Assembly (NCBI RefSeq): GCF_039062465.1
Contig: NZ_JBCLNF010000010.1
Span: 1-36,868, forward strand
Direction of reading: 5' to 3'
Length of the DNA: 36,868 bases
From: Parolsenella sp958406235
Lineage (GTDB): Bacteria > Actinomycetota > Coriobacteriia > Coriobacteriales > Atopobiaceae
How positions within the stretch are numbered: the stretch's first letter is position 1; each line of letters opens with the position of its first letter. The notes below the pieces were generated by a model. It saw only the letters and a list, made by a program, of their open reading frames with translations, did not search any database and was not told where the DNA came from. Both the position numbers and the translations under genes were made by a program. This document shows positions 8,297-16,155 of this stretch, in pieces.

Positions 8297-8785
8297 CTAG
8301 AAGCCGAGCTTATTAATAAGGTCAGGGAGTTCAACATCCTGCTGCGCGGGAACGACGTGAACGTGGACGTGGACGCCTTCCTGGTCGAGCGCCTTCATGG
8401 CGTCAACGTCAGACGGCCTGAATGCGATACCAAACGCGGTCGTCGTCCCGGCGCCGCCACCGAGCCCGCCAATCTGGACGTCTGCGAGCTCAACGCCACC
8501 GCGGACCGCGGCGAGCGCATCCTCGACGCACTTGAAGAGGACGAGGAGCTTGCCGCCGCCAAAGGCATTAGCCTTGTACTCCTCACAGGCCTGGTCGACG
8601 GTCTTGACCTCAACGGACACTCCCGCGGGAGCGGACATGCGATAGATATCAGCCATGAATTCGTCGGCCGCAAGCTCGTCGTTCACGATGATGATGCGGT
8701 CCGCTCCGCAGATCTTCACCCACTGCGTCACGACCTGCCCGTGGACCAGGCGATAGTCGACACGCGCCAGCTTAATCTCTGCCAT
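8297..8785 (-). CDS. PTS mannose/fructose/sorbose-family component IIB
   Basis: A 162-residue cytoplasmic phosphocarrier that passes phosphate from IIA to the incoming sugar. The active-site histidine is seen as His15 in the family motif RVDYRLVHGQVVTQW. Downstream are IIIVNDELAADEF and GGKLLVLFKCVEDAL, as in SorB/ManX-type IIB proteins. Its ATG is 3 bases after the 6PGDH stop; the Shine-Dalgarno GAGGAG sits inside the end of that gene, so translation is probably coupled. Confidence 0.95.
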   Translation of the reverse strand: MAEIKLARVDYRLVHGQVVTQWVKICGADRIIIVNDELAADEFMADIYRMSAPAGVSVEVKTVDQACEEYKANAFGGGKLLVLFKCVEDALAAVRGGVELADVQIGGLGGGAGTTTAFGIAFRPSDVDAMKALDQEGVHVHVHVVPAQQDVELPDLINKLGF

Positions 8786-8788
8786 CGG

Positions 8789-9718
8789 TTACTTCTCCTC
8801 CGCGCTCGTGTGATTCTGTCCGTCAAACCCCACGTACTCGTGGCCACCAAAGCCGTTGCGCAGCGCGCTCACGGCCTTGGCACAGAAGGAATCCTCGATC
8901 TGGGTGGCGTTGCGCTCCATGAGCGAGAGGGCAATCACAGGGACGGGAACCTCGAGGTCGAGCGCCGTCTCCACGGTCCACTTGGCCTCGCCACTCGCAG
9001 CGACGACGCCGCGGATGTCAGCGAGGTCCGGATGCGAGGCAAGCTGGTCCTCCATGAGCTCCATGAGCCAGCCGCGAATAACGGAGCCGTGGTTCCAGTT
9101 GTGAGCCACCGCCTCGAGGTCATAGTCAAACCCGCTCGCTCGCATCACGGCAAGGCCTTCGCCGATCGACTGCATCATTCCGTACTCAATGCCGTTGTGA
9201 ACCATCTTCATGAAGTGGCCGCTCCCGGCGGGACCGGTGTAGAGCAGGCCGCCCTCGACGGTAAGGTCCTTGAGGGCGGGTTCGACGTGATCGAACGCCG
9301 AACGGTCTCCGCCAACCATGATGCACGCGCCGTTGCGAGCGCCCGACTTTCCGCCGGAGGTTCCGGCGTCAAGGAAGCGAACGCCCTTCTCCGAGGCCAT
9401 CGCCGCGTGGCGCTGCGAATCCTTGTAGAAGGAGTTGCCCGCGTCGATGAGGATGTCACCCTTGTCGAGAATCTCCAGAAGGCTCGTCACGCAGGACTCC
9501 GTCGGCTCGCCGCAGGGCACCATGACCCAAAGGACTCGCGGCATGGGAAGTGCTTCGACAAGGGCCTCGAGCGTGGGGGCGACTTCGATACCTGATGCAG
9601 CGGCGGCAGCCACAGAAGCTTCTGAACAATCGAACCCGACCGCTTTGTGCCCATGATCAGCCAGGTTAAGGGCGATATTGGCCCCCATTTTTCCAAGTCC
9701 TACAATTCCGATCTCCAA
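8789..9718 (-). CDS. gnd: 6-phosphogluconate dehydrogenase, decarboxylating (short YqeC type)
   Basis: Oxidises and decarboxylates 6-phosphogluconate to ribulose-5-phosphate. At about 309 residues it belongs to the shorter 6PGDH class. Motifs: N-terminal dinucleotide fold GIVGLGKMGANIALNL, LIDAGNSFYKDSQRH, the substrate-binding GTSGGKSGARNGACIMVGG, and the catalytic Lys/Asn/Glu stretch GSGHFMKMVHNGIEYGMMQS. Start choice: TTG at 9718 gives the family-typical MEIGIVGLGKMG and has GAGGGTGG upstream; GTG codons at 9724 and 9727 are alternatives. First gene of the PTS operon. A IIB-IIC-IID permease beside a 6PGDH suggests uptake of gluconate as 6-phosphogluconate followed directly by this step (inference). 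Confidence 0.93.
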   Translation of the reverse strand: MEIGIVGLGKMGANIALNLADHGHKAVGFDCSEASVAAAAASGIEVAPTLEALVEALPMPRVLWVMVPCGEPTESCVTSLLEILDKGDILIDAGNSFYKDSQRHAAMASEKGVRFLDAGTSGGKSGARNGACIMVGGDRSAFDHVEPALKDLTVEGGLLYTGPAGSGHFMKMVHNGIEYGMMQSIGEGLAVMRASGFDYDLEAVAHNWNHGSVIRGWLMELMEDQLASHPDLADIRGVVAASGEAKWTVETALDLEVPVPVIALSLMERNATQIEDSFCAKAVSALRNGFGGHEYVGFDGQNHTSAEEK

Positions 9719-9835
9719 ATGCACCACCCTCTTCGTCGTGCTTAAGGCGGGCGTGCTGTCGGCTGGTTCGGTTTACTCTCGCCGCTCTTGCGCAGTCACA
9801 GCCCACCAAGCTTGTTGCCTTCTGGAAGCCAACAC

Positions 9836-9886
9836 CCGAAAAACTCCGTTCGGAAGCTGGCGTCATTATATGCGAAGTTTTTTCGG
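9836..9886. promoter_or_regulatory. Candidate operator and promoter for PTS operon 1
   Basis: An inverted repeat, CCGAAAAACTCCG (9836-9848) and GCGAAGTTTTTTCGG (9872-9886), lies in the 290-bp divergent region between gnd and the RpiR gene. A good minus-strand -10 box, TATAAT (complement of 9865-9870), sits between the arms, so a bound repressor would block it. No matching -35 is clear. A natural candidate target for the adjacent RpiR protein. Confidence 0.5.
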
Positions 9887-10017
9887 TCTGATATTATTGT
9901 CGAAGAAGTAATTTTTGTTGCGGTGAATGGCCGCGTTTCGGCCGCGAATGGCAAATTAAGATAGGCAGAGGTCTAGAAGACTCGATAGAATGGGCCAAAG
10001 ACCAGGGATTTATCAGG

Positions 10018-10881
10018 ATGGTGACCGAAATGGCACAGCAGTCGATTCAATTCGCGATCAGGTCGCTCTATCGTTCGCTCAGCACAAAGGAAGCGAGCAT
10101 CGCTGACTTTATCCTTTCGAACCCGAAAAAAGTTTCGCGAATGACGATTAACGAGATCGCCGACTCGCTGGGAATCGCCCCGTCAACCGTCTTCCAGTTC
10201 ACGAGGAAGCTTGGTTTTAAGGGCTTCCGCGACTTTAGAAACGAGCTTCTCTCCGAGGAGTTCGACCCCGAGGTCTCCATTCACGAGAACATCGACGAGA
10301 AGGACGACGCCCTCGCCATTGCGCACAAGGTCTTCTCCTCCAGCGTCAAGTCGCTTCAAGACACCAACGCGCTCCTCAGCGCGAGCAGCGTCGAACGCGC
10401 GAGCCAGCTTCTACTCGAAGCTGGCACCGTATCCTTCTTTGGTGTTGGCGGCTCCAACGTCGTCGCGTACGACGCCTTCCACAAGTTCATGCGCTCGCCG
10501 CTTCACGTGCAGTACGGCATGGACGTCCACGTCCAGCGTATGCAGGCGGCCCTGCTCAAGCCTGGCGACTGTGCCGTCGTCACAACGCACACGGGCCTCA
10601 CGCGCGACACGCTTGATATCGCGAACATCGCCCACGATGCAGGCGCGAGCGTCATCGCAATCACGAGCTACTCGTCGCCGCGTCTTGCCAAACTCGCCGA
10701 CGTCATCCTCCTCTCTTCTTCCGAGGAGACCGGCTATCGCTCTGAGTCACTCTCGAGCAGGATCGCCCAGCTCGCCATCGTTGATTCGCTATTCACAATC
10801 GTGATGTTCGCCAGCCAGGACCAGGCAAAGGAGCCCCTGCGCCGCATCCGCAACGCCATTTCTCCCACAAAGGAGGAATAG
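10018..10881 (+). CDS. MurR/RpiR-family transcriptional regulator (PTS operon 1)
   Basis: A 287-residue regulator with two domains: an N-terminal RpiR-type helix-turn-helix (about residues 10-80; LSTKEASIADFILSNPKKVSRMTINEIADSLGI and STVFQFTRKLGFKGF) and a C-terminal SIS sugar-phosphate-binding domain (about 130-270; SFFGVGGSNVVAYDAFHKF, TTHTGLTRDTLDIA, VIAITSYSSPRLA). RpiR proteins respond to phosphorylated sugars. It is transcribed divergently from the gnd-PTS operon, its most likely target. ATG at 10018 is given; ATG at 10030 is also possible, as neither has a strong Shine-Dalgarno. Confidence 0.93.
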   Translation: MVTEMAQQSIQFAIRSLYRSLSTKEASIADFILSNPKKVSRMTINEIADSLGIAPSTVFQFTRKLGFKGFRDFRNELLSEEFDPEVSIHENIDEKDDALAIAHKVFSSSVKSLQDTNALLSASSVERASQLLLEAGTVSFFGVGGSNVVAYDAFHKFMRSPLHVQYGMDVHVQRMQAALLKPGDCAVVTTHTGLTRDTLDIANIAHDAGASVIAITSYSSPRLAKLADVILLSSSEETGYRSESLSSRIAQLAIVDSLFTIVMFASQDQAKEPLRRIRNAISPTKEE

Positions 10882-10916
10882 CGGGCGGACAGCATCGCGC
10901 ACGCCGCACCGCCCGC
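10881..10916. terminator. Hairpin between convergent regulator genes
   Basis: GCGGGCGG (starting at the last base of the RpiR stop) and CCGCCCGC form a perfect 8-bp stem in the 38-bp gap between two convergent genes. No T tract on either side; may act as a bidirectional 3'-end structure. Confidence 0.45.
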
Positions 10917-10919
10917 ACC

Positions 10920-13061
10920 CTACGCTCGGACGCGGCGGCAGTACTCGGAGACAGCGCTAACGAGCGCAGCCGGGCTCGCGGCAGCCTCAAGCGCGGGAAT
11001 GAACCCCGGATACTCGTCTACGATGCTGAACAGCTCATCGAGAGCCGCAGAATGCGCGACCGGCGTCTGTAGGCACAACACCATGACGACGCTCAGCGGC
11101 ACGTCCTCCCCGCTCATCCTCACACGCACGGGTTCCGCCAGAGTCACCACGGATATCGCGGGACGGTTCCTCTCGTCCGGCTCCGTATGCGGAGCGCAGA
11201 GCGGCGCGAGGATCACGCCAAACTGCTCGTAGCGCTTGGCAAAGTCGAGAATCCCGCGGTAGTAGTCCTCCGTCATCCATCCAGCGTCGAGCAAGGGCCT
11301 CGACGCCCTGGCAACGGCATCCTCCCACGTCTCAGCCACAACGCCAACCTCGACAAACTCCTCGCTCACGAGCTCGTCGAGCCCCAGGAATCCGGGAAGC
11401 ACGAGCTTGCCACGTTCCTCGCCGCCACCCATGCCAAGAAGCTCGCGGACGCCCCGCTCCAGCGCCTCCTCATCGCGCACGTCGCAGTTCGCGCGCACCA
11501 CGTCAAGCAGGCGCGAGACGAATACGCCCTCGTCGCCGTTCGCAGGCGAGTGTAGAAACGCCTCGATTCTGCGCACGTCGACGCGCGTCAGCATGGGCGT
11601 AACGCGAATGACCGGCCGCGGCAGCGCCTGCGGCAGCTCGACCGTCGTCAACACGACGTCAACGCCGGAATAGTCGAACGCGTAGCAGTCGCGAGCCGAG
11701 AGTTTCGCGACTATCTCGAGATGCGAAAACTCCTTCGCGAGCGATCTCGACAGAAACGCGACCGTCCCGATACCCGCCCCGCAGACAAGAACTGCGCGAA
11801 CAGAGCGGTCGATCGTCGGCCCCTGACGCAGCCTCTCGAGCGCGGCACCCACGTACAGGACCACGAACGCGACCTCATCGTCGATCGCGCTCAGCCCATA
11901 CTCCCCCTGCGCGGCGAGCATCGCCCGGGCGCACGTCTCGAAGAGCTCGGGGAAACGCTTGCGGATATCCGGCAAGAGCTCGCACTTCGCCTGGAGGCCC
12001 AGCCTCTCCCTCGCGAGCAGTGCGCGGACGTGCACGCGGAGACCATCGACGAGCTCCGTGTCGAGATAGAGGTCGCAGCCCGTCTCCTCCGAAGCAACGG
12101 AGAGCAGCGTGTTCAGGATGCGCTCCGCCGTACCCGCGCGGATCACGCCGGAAGAATCCGCGCGCATGCGAGGCGAAGCGGCAAGCATGGCAGCCAAGGC
12201 CTCGACCTCGCGCGAGAGGCTCTCGCCCTCCGTCTCGGCCCCGATGGCAGTGAGTAGCGCCTCGAGGGCACTGCGCTCATCCGTCGGCACCTCGTCAAGG
12301 CCGCCGGGAAGCTCGGAGACGTAGTGCCCCTGGCACGTCCTGTGACGCACGGCGTTGAGATAGCACGTCATCTCGATGAAGGCGGCATCCGTCAGGTCGT
12401 CGTTCGTCTCATCGAGGTAGCGATCGAGCGCCGTGGCCATCCGTTCGAGCTGCTCTTCGCAGACGAAGCCCTTCTTGCGAATCTCCTCGTCATAGTCCGT
12501 GGTAGACGCCGCAAGAAGGCCGGCGTATCCGCCGAGCCCCTCCCTGACGAACTCCGCCATCACCTGGCGTCGGCGGTACTCACTCGCCTCGAGGGACCAG
12601 CCGCCGTGCGGCGTCGCGATGAGCGGCGCGCCGTGCGAGGCGAGCCACTCCCCCGCGCGCTTCAGGTCGCGCGCGGCAGTGGCGCGGCTCACGCCAAGTG
12701 CCTCGGCCATGCCCGCCATGGTCTTGGGGCACGTCTCGTCAAGCAACGCGGCAACGATGGCGTTCGCACGCTGCTCGGCGGAGAGGTACACGCTCTCCGC
12801 ATCCGGCGCACCCTCGCCCTCGAACGCAATCTCGGCGGCACGGGCGACGTCCTGCGAGGCCACGAAGAACCCTTTACGCGGAACCCGTTCGAGCGCAACG
12901 CCGCGCTCCCCGAGCCAATCGGAGAGCGCGGCGATCTCATACCTTACGGTTCGCTCGGAGACGCCGAGCTTGCGCGCGAGCTGCTGCGCCGTCATGGCAG
13001 TGAACGGATCCTTCATGAGACACTGCAGGATGTCCCACGAGCGAGCGCTCATCTGTCGCAT
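10920..13061 (-). CDS. PRD-containing transcriptional regulator with EIIB and EIIA domains
   Basis: A 713-residue PTS-controlled regulator of the LicR/MtlR type. Order: HTH_11 winged helix (about 5-60; MTAQQLARKLGVSERTVRYEI), a second HTH (about 110-140; MAEALGVSRATAARDLKRA), PRD1 (about 205-265), PRD2 (about 310-405), a GatB-like EIIB with VCGAGIGT cysteine (about 420-435), and a C-terminal EIIA domain with phospho-acceptor-like His in LAPLCAPHTEP (about 620). Canonical PRD histidines look partly lost: PRD2 keeps H in RVHVRALLARERLG, but the positions in MTCYLNAVRHR (PRD1) and FVVLYVGAA (PRD2) appear to be Tyr. ATG at 13061 has GAGGAG 7 bases upstream. It follows the IIA-TrpA gene by 15 bases and is the last gene of the galactitol-type PTS operon, presumably its activator. 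Confidence 0.93.
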   Translation of the reverse strand: MRQMSARSWDILQCLMKDPFTAMTAQQLARKLGVSERTVRYEIAALSDWLGERGVALERVPRKGFFVASQDVARAAEIAFEGEGAPDAESVYLSAEQRANAIVAALLDETCPKTMAGMAEALGVSRATAARDLKRAGEWLASHGAPLIATPHGGWSLEASEYRRRQVMAEFVREGLGGYAGLLAASTTDYDEEIRKKGFVCEEQLERMATALDRYLDETNDDLTDAAFIEMTCYLNAVRHRTCQGHYVSELPGGLDEVPTDERSALEALLTAIGAETEGESLSREVEALAAMLAASPRMRADSSGVIRAGTAERILNTLLSVASEETGCDLYLDTELVDGLRVHVRALLARERLGLQAKCELLPDIRKRFPELFETCARAMLAAQGEYGLSAIDDEVAFVVLYVGAALERLRQGPTIDRSVRAVLVCGAGIGTVAFLSRSLAKEFSHLEIVAKLSARDCYAFDYSGVDVVLTTVELPQALPRPVIRVTPMLTRVDVRRIEAFLHSPANGDEGVFVSRLLDVVRANCDVRDEEALERGVRELLGMGGGEERGKLVLPGFLGLDELVSEEFVEVGVVAETWEDAVARASRPLLDAGWMTEDYYRGILDFAKRYEQFGVILAPLCAPHTEPDERNRPAISVVTLAEPVRVRMSGEDVPLSVVMVLCLQTPVAHSAALDELFSIVDEYPGFIPALEAAASPAALVSAVSEYCRRVRA

Positions 13062-13076
13062 TCGCACGCTCCTCGT

Positions 13077-14327
13077 CTAGTCCAGCGCCGCCCTTAGCGA
13101 CGAGATGTACTCACGGGAGTTACCCGCGATAACCGCATCGATGATGCTGCTTCCTACGATAACGCCGTCGGCGCCCATAGCCATCAGGTCTTTGACCTGC
13201 TGCGGCTTCGAGATGCCAAACCCCGCGCAAAGCGCAGCCGTGGCGCCAGCCTCCCGCAGGCGCCTGACGTTGTCCTCGACGCGCGGAGACACGCCATCGC
13301 GAGCCCCGGTCTTGCCCTCCTGCGCCTGCAGGAACATGTACCCGCGGCCCGCCTCGGCAAGGGCGGCGACGTCGGCATCTGCCAGATCGACGGGAACGAA
13401 CAGCGGCTGGAGAAGGCCCGCGCGGTCGAGCGCCTCCGCCAGGGCCGGCTTTGCCTCGTCTGGCACGTTGGGCGCCAGCACGCCATCTGCTCCAATGGCG
13501 GCAGCATGCTCGCAGAACGCCTCGATGCCCATGGCCTCGATCGTCTCGTAGTAGCACATGATCTGGAGGCACGCGTCAGGATATGCCGTCCTGAGCTCGG
13601 CAATCGAGTCCATCGCCGCGGTGGGCGTCGTCACCTCGAGGGCGCGCGCCATCGACGCGGAGACGACTGCCCCGTCAAGCGCAGGATTCTCGTACGGAAT
13701 GCCAAGCTCAAGAACGTCAACGCCATCGGCGATGAACTCGCCCGCGCGCTCGACCTGGTCGCCCATCGCGGGGTCGCCCAGGGAAAAGTACCCCACGAAG
13801 ACCTTGCGCCCGGCAGTCTTCTTCTCGCTAAGAACCTGTTCCATGTGATTCATGGTCACTCCCCCGTTAATTGCGTCGTCGACGACCTTCGCGATCGTCA
13901 CCGGGTCATCGCTGGACAGAAGCGCCGCGCACGTTCCCTCATCGGAGAAGGCGGCTATCAGCTTGCCAAGAACATCGAGATGCTCGGAGGGGTCCGCCAC
14001 CGCGAGCATCGCGACGAGACGAACGCCCACCTCCTGAGAGAAGTCCTCCATCCGCTTGAAGGGAACGGGGCTGACGCAGCGGCCGATCGCGATTGCCGCG
14101 CCAAGAACGTCATCCGGCTCGCCATGGGGCATCGCGACGCCGCAGAGGGGAAACTCGATTCCGGTGGGATAGTTCTTCTCGCGCTCAAGCACCACGTCTA
14201 CGTAGGAGTCCTTCGCATAGCCTGCGGAGACGAGCGTCTCGCCAAGCTGCCTGATCGCGTCCTGCGAATCGGCCGCCACGAGCTCTGGAATCACCAGCTC
14301 GGGTTTTATCGCAATCTTCTCGCTCAC
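13077..14327 (-). CDS. PTS IIA (galactitol type) fused to a TrpA-like TIM barrel
   Basis: One uninterrupted 416-residue frame with two recognisable parts. Residues about 1-155 are a fructose/galactitol-type EIIA with the phospho-histidine motif FPLCGVAMPHGEPDDV and the trailing FKRMEDFSQEVGVRLVAMLAV. Residues about 160-416 match tryptophan synthase alpha: VGYFSLGDP, VDVLELGIPYENPALDG (catalytic Glu and Asp positions kept), MCYYE, GADGVLAPNVP, EGKTGARDG and CAGFGISKPQQV...ADGVIVGSSI. No TrpB is nearby, so an aldolase-like step on a PTS product is more likely than tryptophan synthesis (inference). GTG 14327 has GGGAGAG upstream; ATG 14348 is an alternative without one. At the junction GGGGGAG precedes an in-frame ATG at 13853, so the barrel could also be made alone (258 residues). 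Removing one G from the G5 run would end IIA at TGA just before that ATG. A true fusion and a one-base indel are both open. Confidence 0.85.
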   Translation of the reverse strand: MSEKIAIKPELVIPELVAADSQDAIRQLGETLVSAGYAKDSYVDVVLEREKNYPTGIEFPLCGVAMPHGEPDDVLGAAIAIGRCVSPVPFKRMEDFSQEVGVRLVAMLAVADPSEHLDVLGKLIAAFSDEGTCAALLSSDDPVTIAKVVDDAINGGVTMNHMEQVLSEKKTAGRKVFVGYFSLGDPAMGDQVERAGEFIADGVDVLELGIPYENPALDGAVVSASMARALEVTTPTAAMDSIAELRTAYPDACLQIMCYYETIEAMGIEAFCEHAAAIGADGVLAPNVPDEAKPALAEALDRAGLLQPLFVPVDLADADVAALAEAGRGYMFLQAQEGKTGARDGVSPRVEDNVRRLREAGATAALCAGFGISKPQQVKDLMAMGADGVIVGSSIIDAVIAGNSREYISSLRAALD

Positions 14328-14381
14328 GTTAGTCTCTCCCGAACGCATGGGACGGCGTTTTCGCGCCGTCCGCAGCGTCCT

Positions 14382-14666
14382 TTACTTCACGATGTCGTAG
14401 ATCTGCTCGAAGACCTTGTCCGCCCCGACGCCCGTCAGGATGGCGGTCGCCTTAATCGTGGGTACGTCGAGCGGCGGCAGCTGCGTCGCCGAGCAGACGA
14501 CGTCCGGGTGAATCTGGGAGACCAGGGCGGCCACCTCGCTCACGCGACAGGTCGAGGTCTTGGCATCGACACCCTTGCCCTTGAGGTACTTCTCGATCTT
14601 CATTGCGATGTTCTTCGAGGTCACGCCACCGGTTCCGCAGGCGACGACGATCTTCTTGGTTTCCAT
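14382..14666 (-). CDS. gatB: PTS galactitol-type component IIB
   Basis: A 94-residue cytoplasmic phosphocarrier. The phosphorylated cysteine is Cys10 in VVACGTGGVTSKNIAMKIE, the P-loop typical of GatB/lactose-type IIB domains. The rest (KYLKGKGVDAKTSTCRVSEV, DVVCSATQLPP) fits the GatB length and fold. Shine-Dalgarno GGAGG precedes the start. It sits between the IIC gene and the IIA-TrpA gene, so all three PTS domains of a galactitol-class permease are encoded together. The actual sugar or polyol is unknown. Confidence 0.93.
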   Translation of the reverse strand: METKKIVVACGTGGVTSKNIAMKIEKYLKGKGVDAKTSTCRVSEVAALVSQIHPDVVCSATQLPPLDVPTIKATAILTGVGADKVFEQIYDIVK

Positions 14667-14718
14667 AAGTGCCTCCTGACGATTTGGGGTTTTAGAAATG
14701 CGTGCGAGGTTGCACGCC

Positions 14719-14813
14719 TTGGTACGACGTCGCGGTGCTCAGATCCGAGCGTCGTACCAATTGAGAGCGGAGAGGACGGCGGCGCTCCGAGGAGGGACTC
14801 CGCGCCGTCGTCC
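14719..14813 (-). promoter_or_regulatory. Two stable hairpins between IIC and IIB genes
   Basis: In the 161-bp gap two inverted repeats lie in series: TTGGTACGACG / CGTCGTACCAA (14719-14729 and 14750-14760, perfect 11 bp) and GGACGGCGGCG / CGCCGTCGTCC (14774-14784 and 14803-14813, 10 of 11). Neither is followed by a T tract. They could stabilise or process the mRNA to set the IIC:IIB ratio. Confidence 0.55.
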
Positions 14814-14827
14814 GGAGAAGGGAGCCG

Positions 14828-16086
14828 TTAGGCGAAGAGCGCGAATACCTGGCCGATAGCCCACGCGACCCAGCTCGAGCCAATGCCCAGCGTCGTGGAA
14901 ATCGACTCGAAGGGCAGGCCGTTCATCGCTGCACACTGCGTGTACCAGCCAGCCGTCGCGGTGCAGACGTAGAGCGTGATGATCATGACGATGACGCCCG
15001 CGATGAAGCCACGGAAGATGTTCTTCTTGCAGAAGGGCATGCAGCAGCTGATCAGGAACGGAGCGGCGATGGCGAGGTCAGCCATGGGCAGGACGCGGTT
15101 ACCCGGGAGAATGAACGCGAGCAGGAGCACGACCGGGGTGACCAGGATGCCCGTTGCCATGACGTCGGGCATACCGATGAGGATGGCAGCGTCGAGGCCG
15201 ATGTTGAGCTCACGGTTGAACTTCTTGGCGCAGATCTCGCGCATGCCGTCGGCGACCGGGGTGATGCCCTCGACGAGGACGTTCTCAACGCGCGGGAAGA
15301 CGATCATGAAGGCGGCGATGGTGACACCAAGGAGAAGGGTCTGACCCACATTCTGACCGCCGGCGATGCCGAGAACGATACCCATGACGAAGCCGATCAT
15401 GGACGGGGAGATGAGGCCGCCGAAGCGCTCCTCGATCTTGTCGGTGCTCCAGTCGATCTTGGCAAGGGCGGGGATTTTCTCGATGACCCAGTTTACGGCC
15501 ATACCAACCGGGGCAAAGATGATGGCGTTACCGTGAGGGATGGAGACGCCGTCGAGGCCGTAGGCATCCTGGATAGCGGGCGCGGTGATGTCGGCGAGCT
15601 TGAGGACGACTACCTCATTGATGATGTAGGCGACGATGGCGAGGGGAACGCTGCCGGTGATCGCCCAGACGTAGGACAAGGCCAGGGCCCACACGGAGTA
15701 GTTGAAGACGTCGACGTCGAAGGTGTCCGTGAGCTTGAGGACGATCATCAGGGCGTTAACGGCAAGGCCGACGACGAGGAGGACCGCGTAGAAGCTCAGG
15801 GGGAGAGGACGGAGGAGTACGCCGAGCCAAGGCCGAGGTCGATGATGTCAAGCTTGAGGCCGGTCGCCTCAACGACCTGCATGAGGATCGGGGTTGCCGC
15901 GCCGGAGAACATGCCGACCATGGTGCTCATCGCAACAAGCGCGCCGGCGACGTAGATGGAGCAGCGCAGGGCCTCGCCCACCTTCAGCCTGGCGAGAAGC
16001 AAGCCGACCAGGAAGATTCCGATCATGACCATGACGGATGACGGCAGCGCCGCGTACCAGTTCAAGGCGCCCATAATGACGTCCAT
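14828..16086 (-). pseudogene. gatC: PTS galactitol-type component IIC, frameshifted
   Basis: Two adjoining frames together make a 419-residue GatC-like membrane permease. The upstream part (16086 to 15796, starting MDVIMGALNWY, Shine-Dalgarno GGGAGG) encodes the N-terminal helices and ends LGSAYSSVLSP then TGA. The downstream frame resumes without a gap as PLSFYAVLLVVGLAVNALM and runs to 14828, with the family stretch ISPSMIGFVMGIVLGIAGGQ and later IGMPDVMATGILVTPVVL. The break is at the G5 run 15799-15803: one more base would restore a single frame. The two pieces are otherwise undamaged, so this is a recent mutation, a slippage site or a sequencing/assembly error. First gene of the PTS IIC-IIB-IIA/TrpA-regulator operon. 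Confidence 0.88.
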
Positions 16087-16155
16087 TAGTGCCTCCCTTT
16101 CTGAGAGTTCCCTTGGGACAAAGTTTATGGGCGGCAATGCCTGCCAAAATGACCA

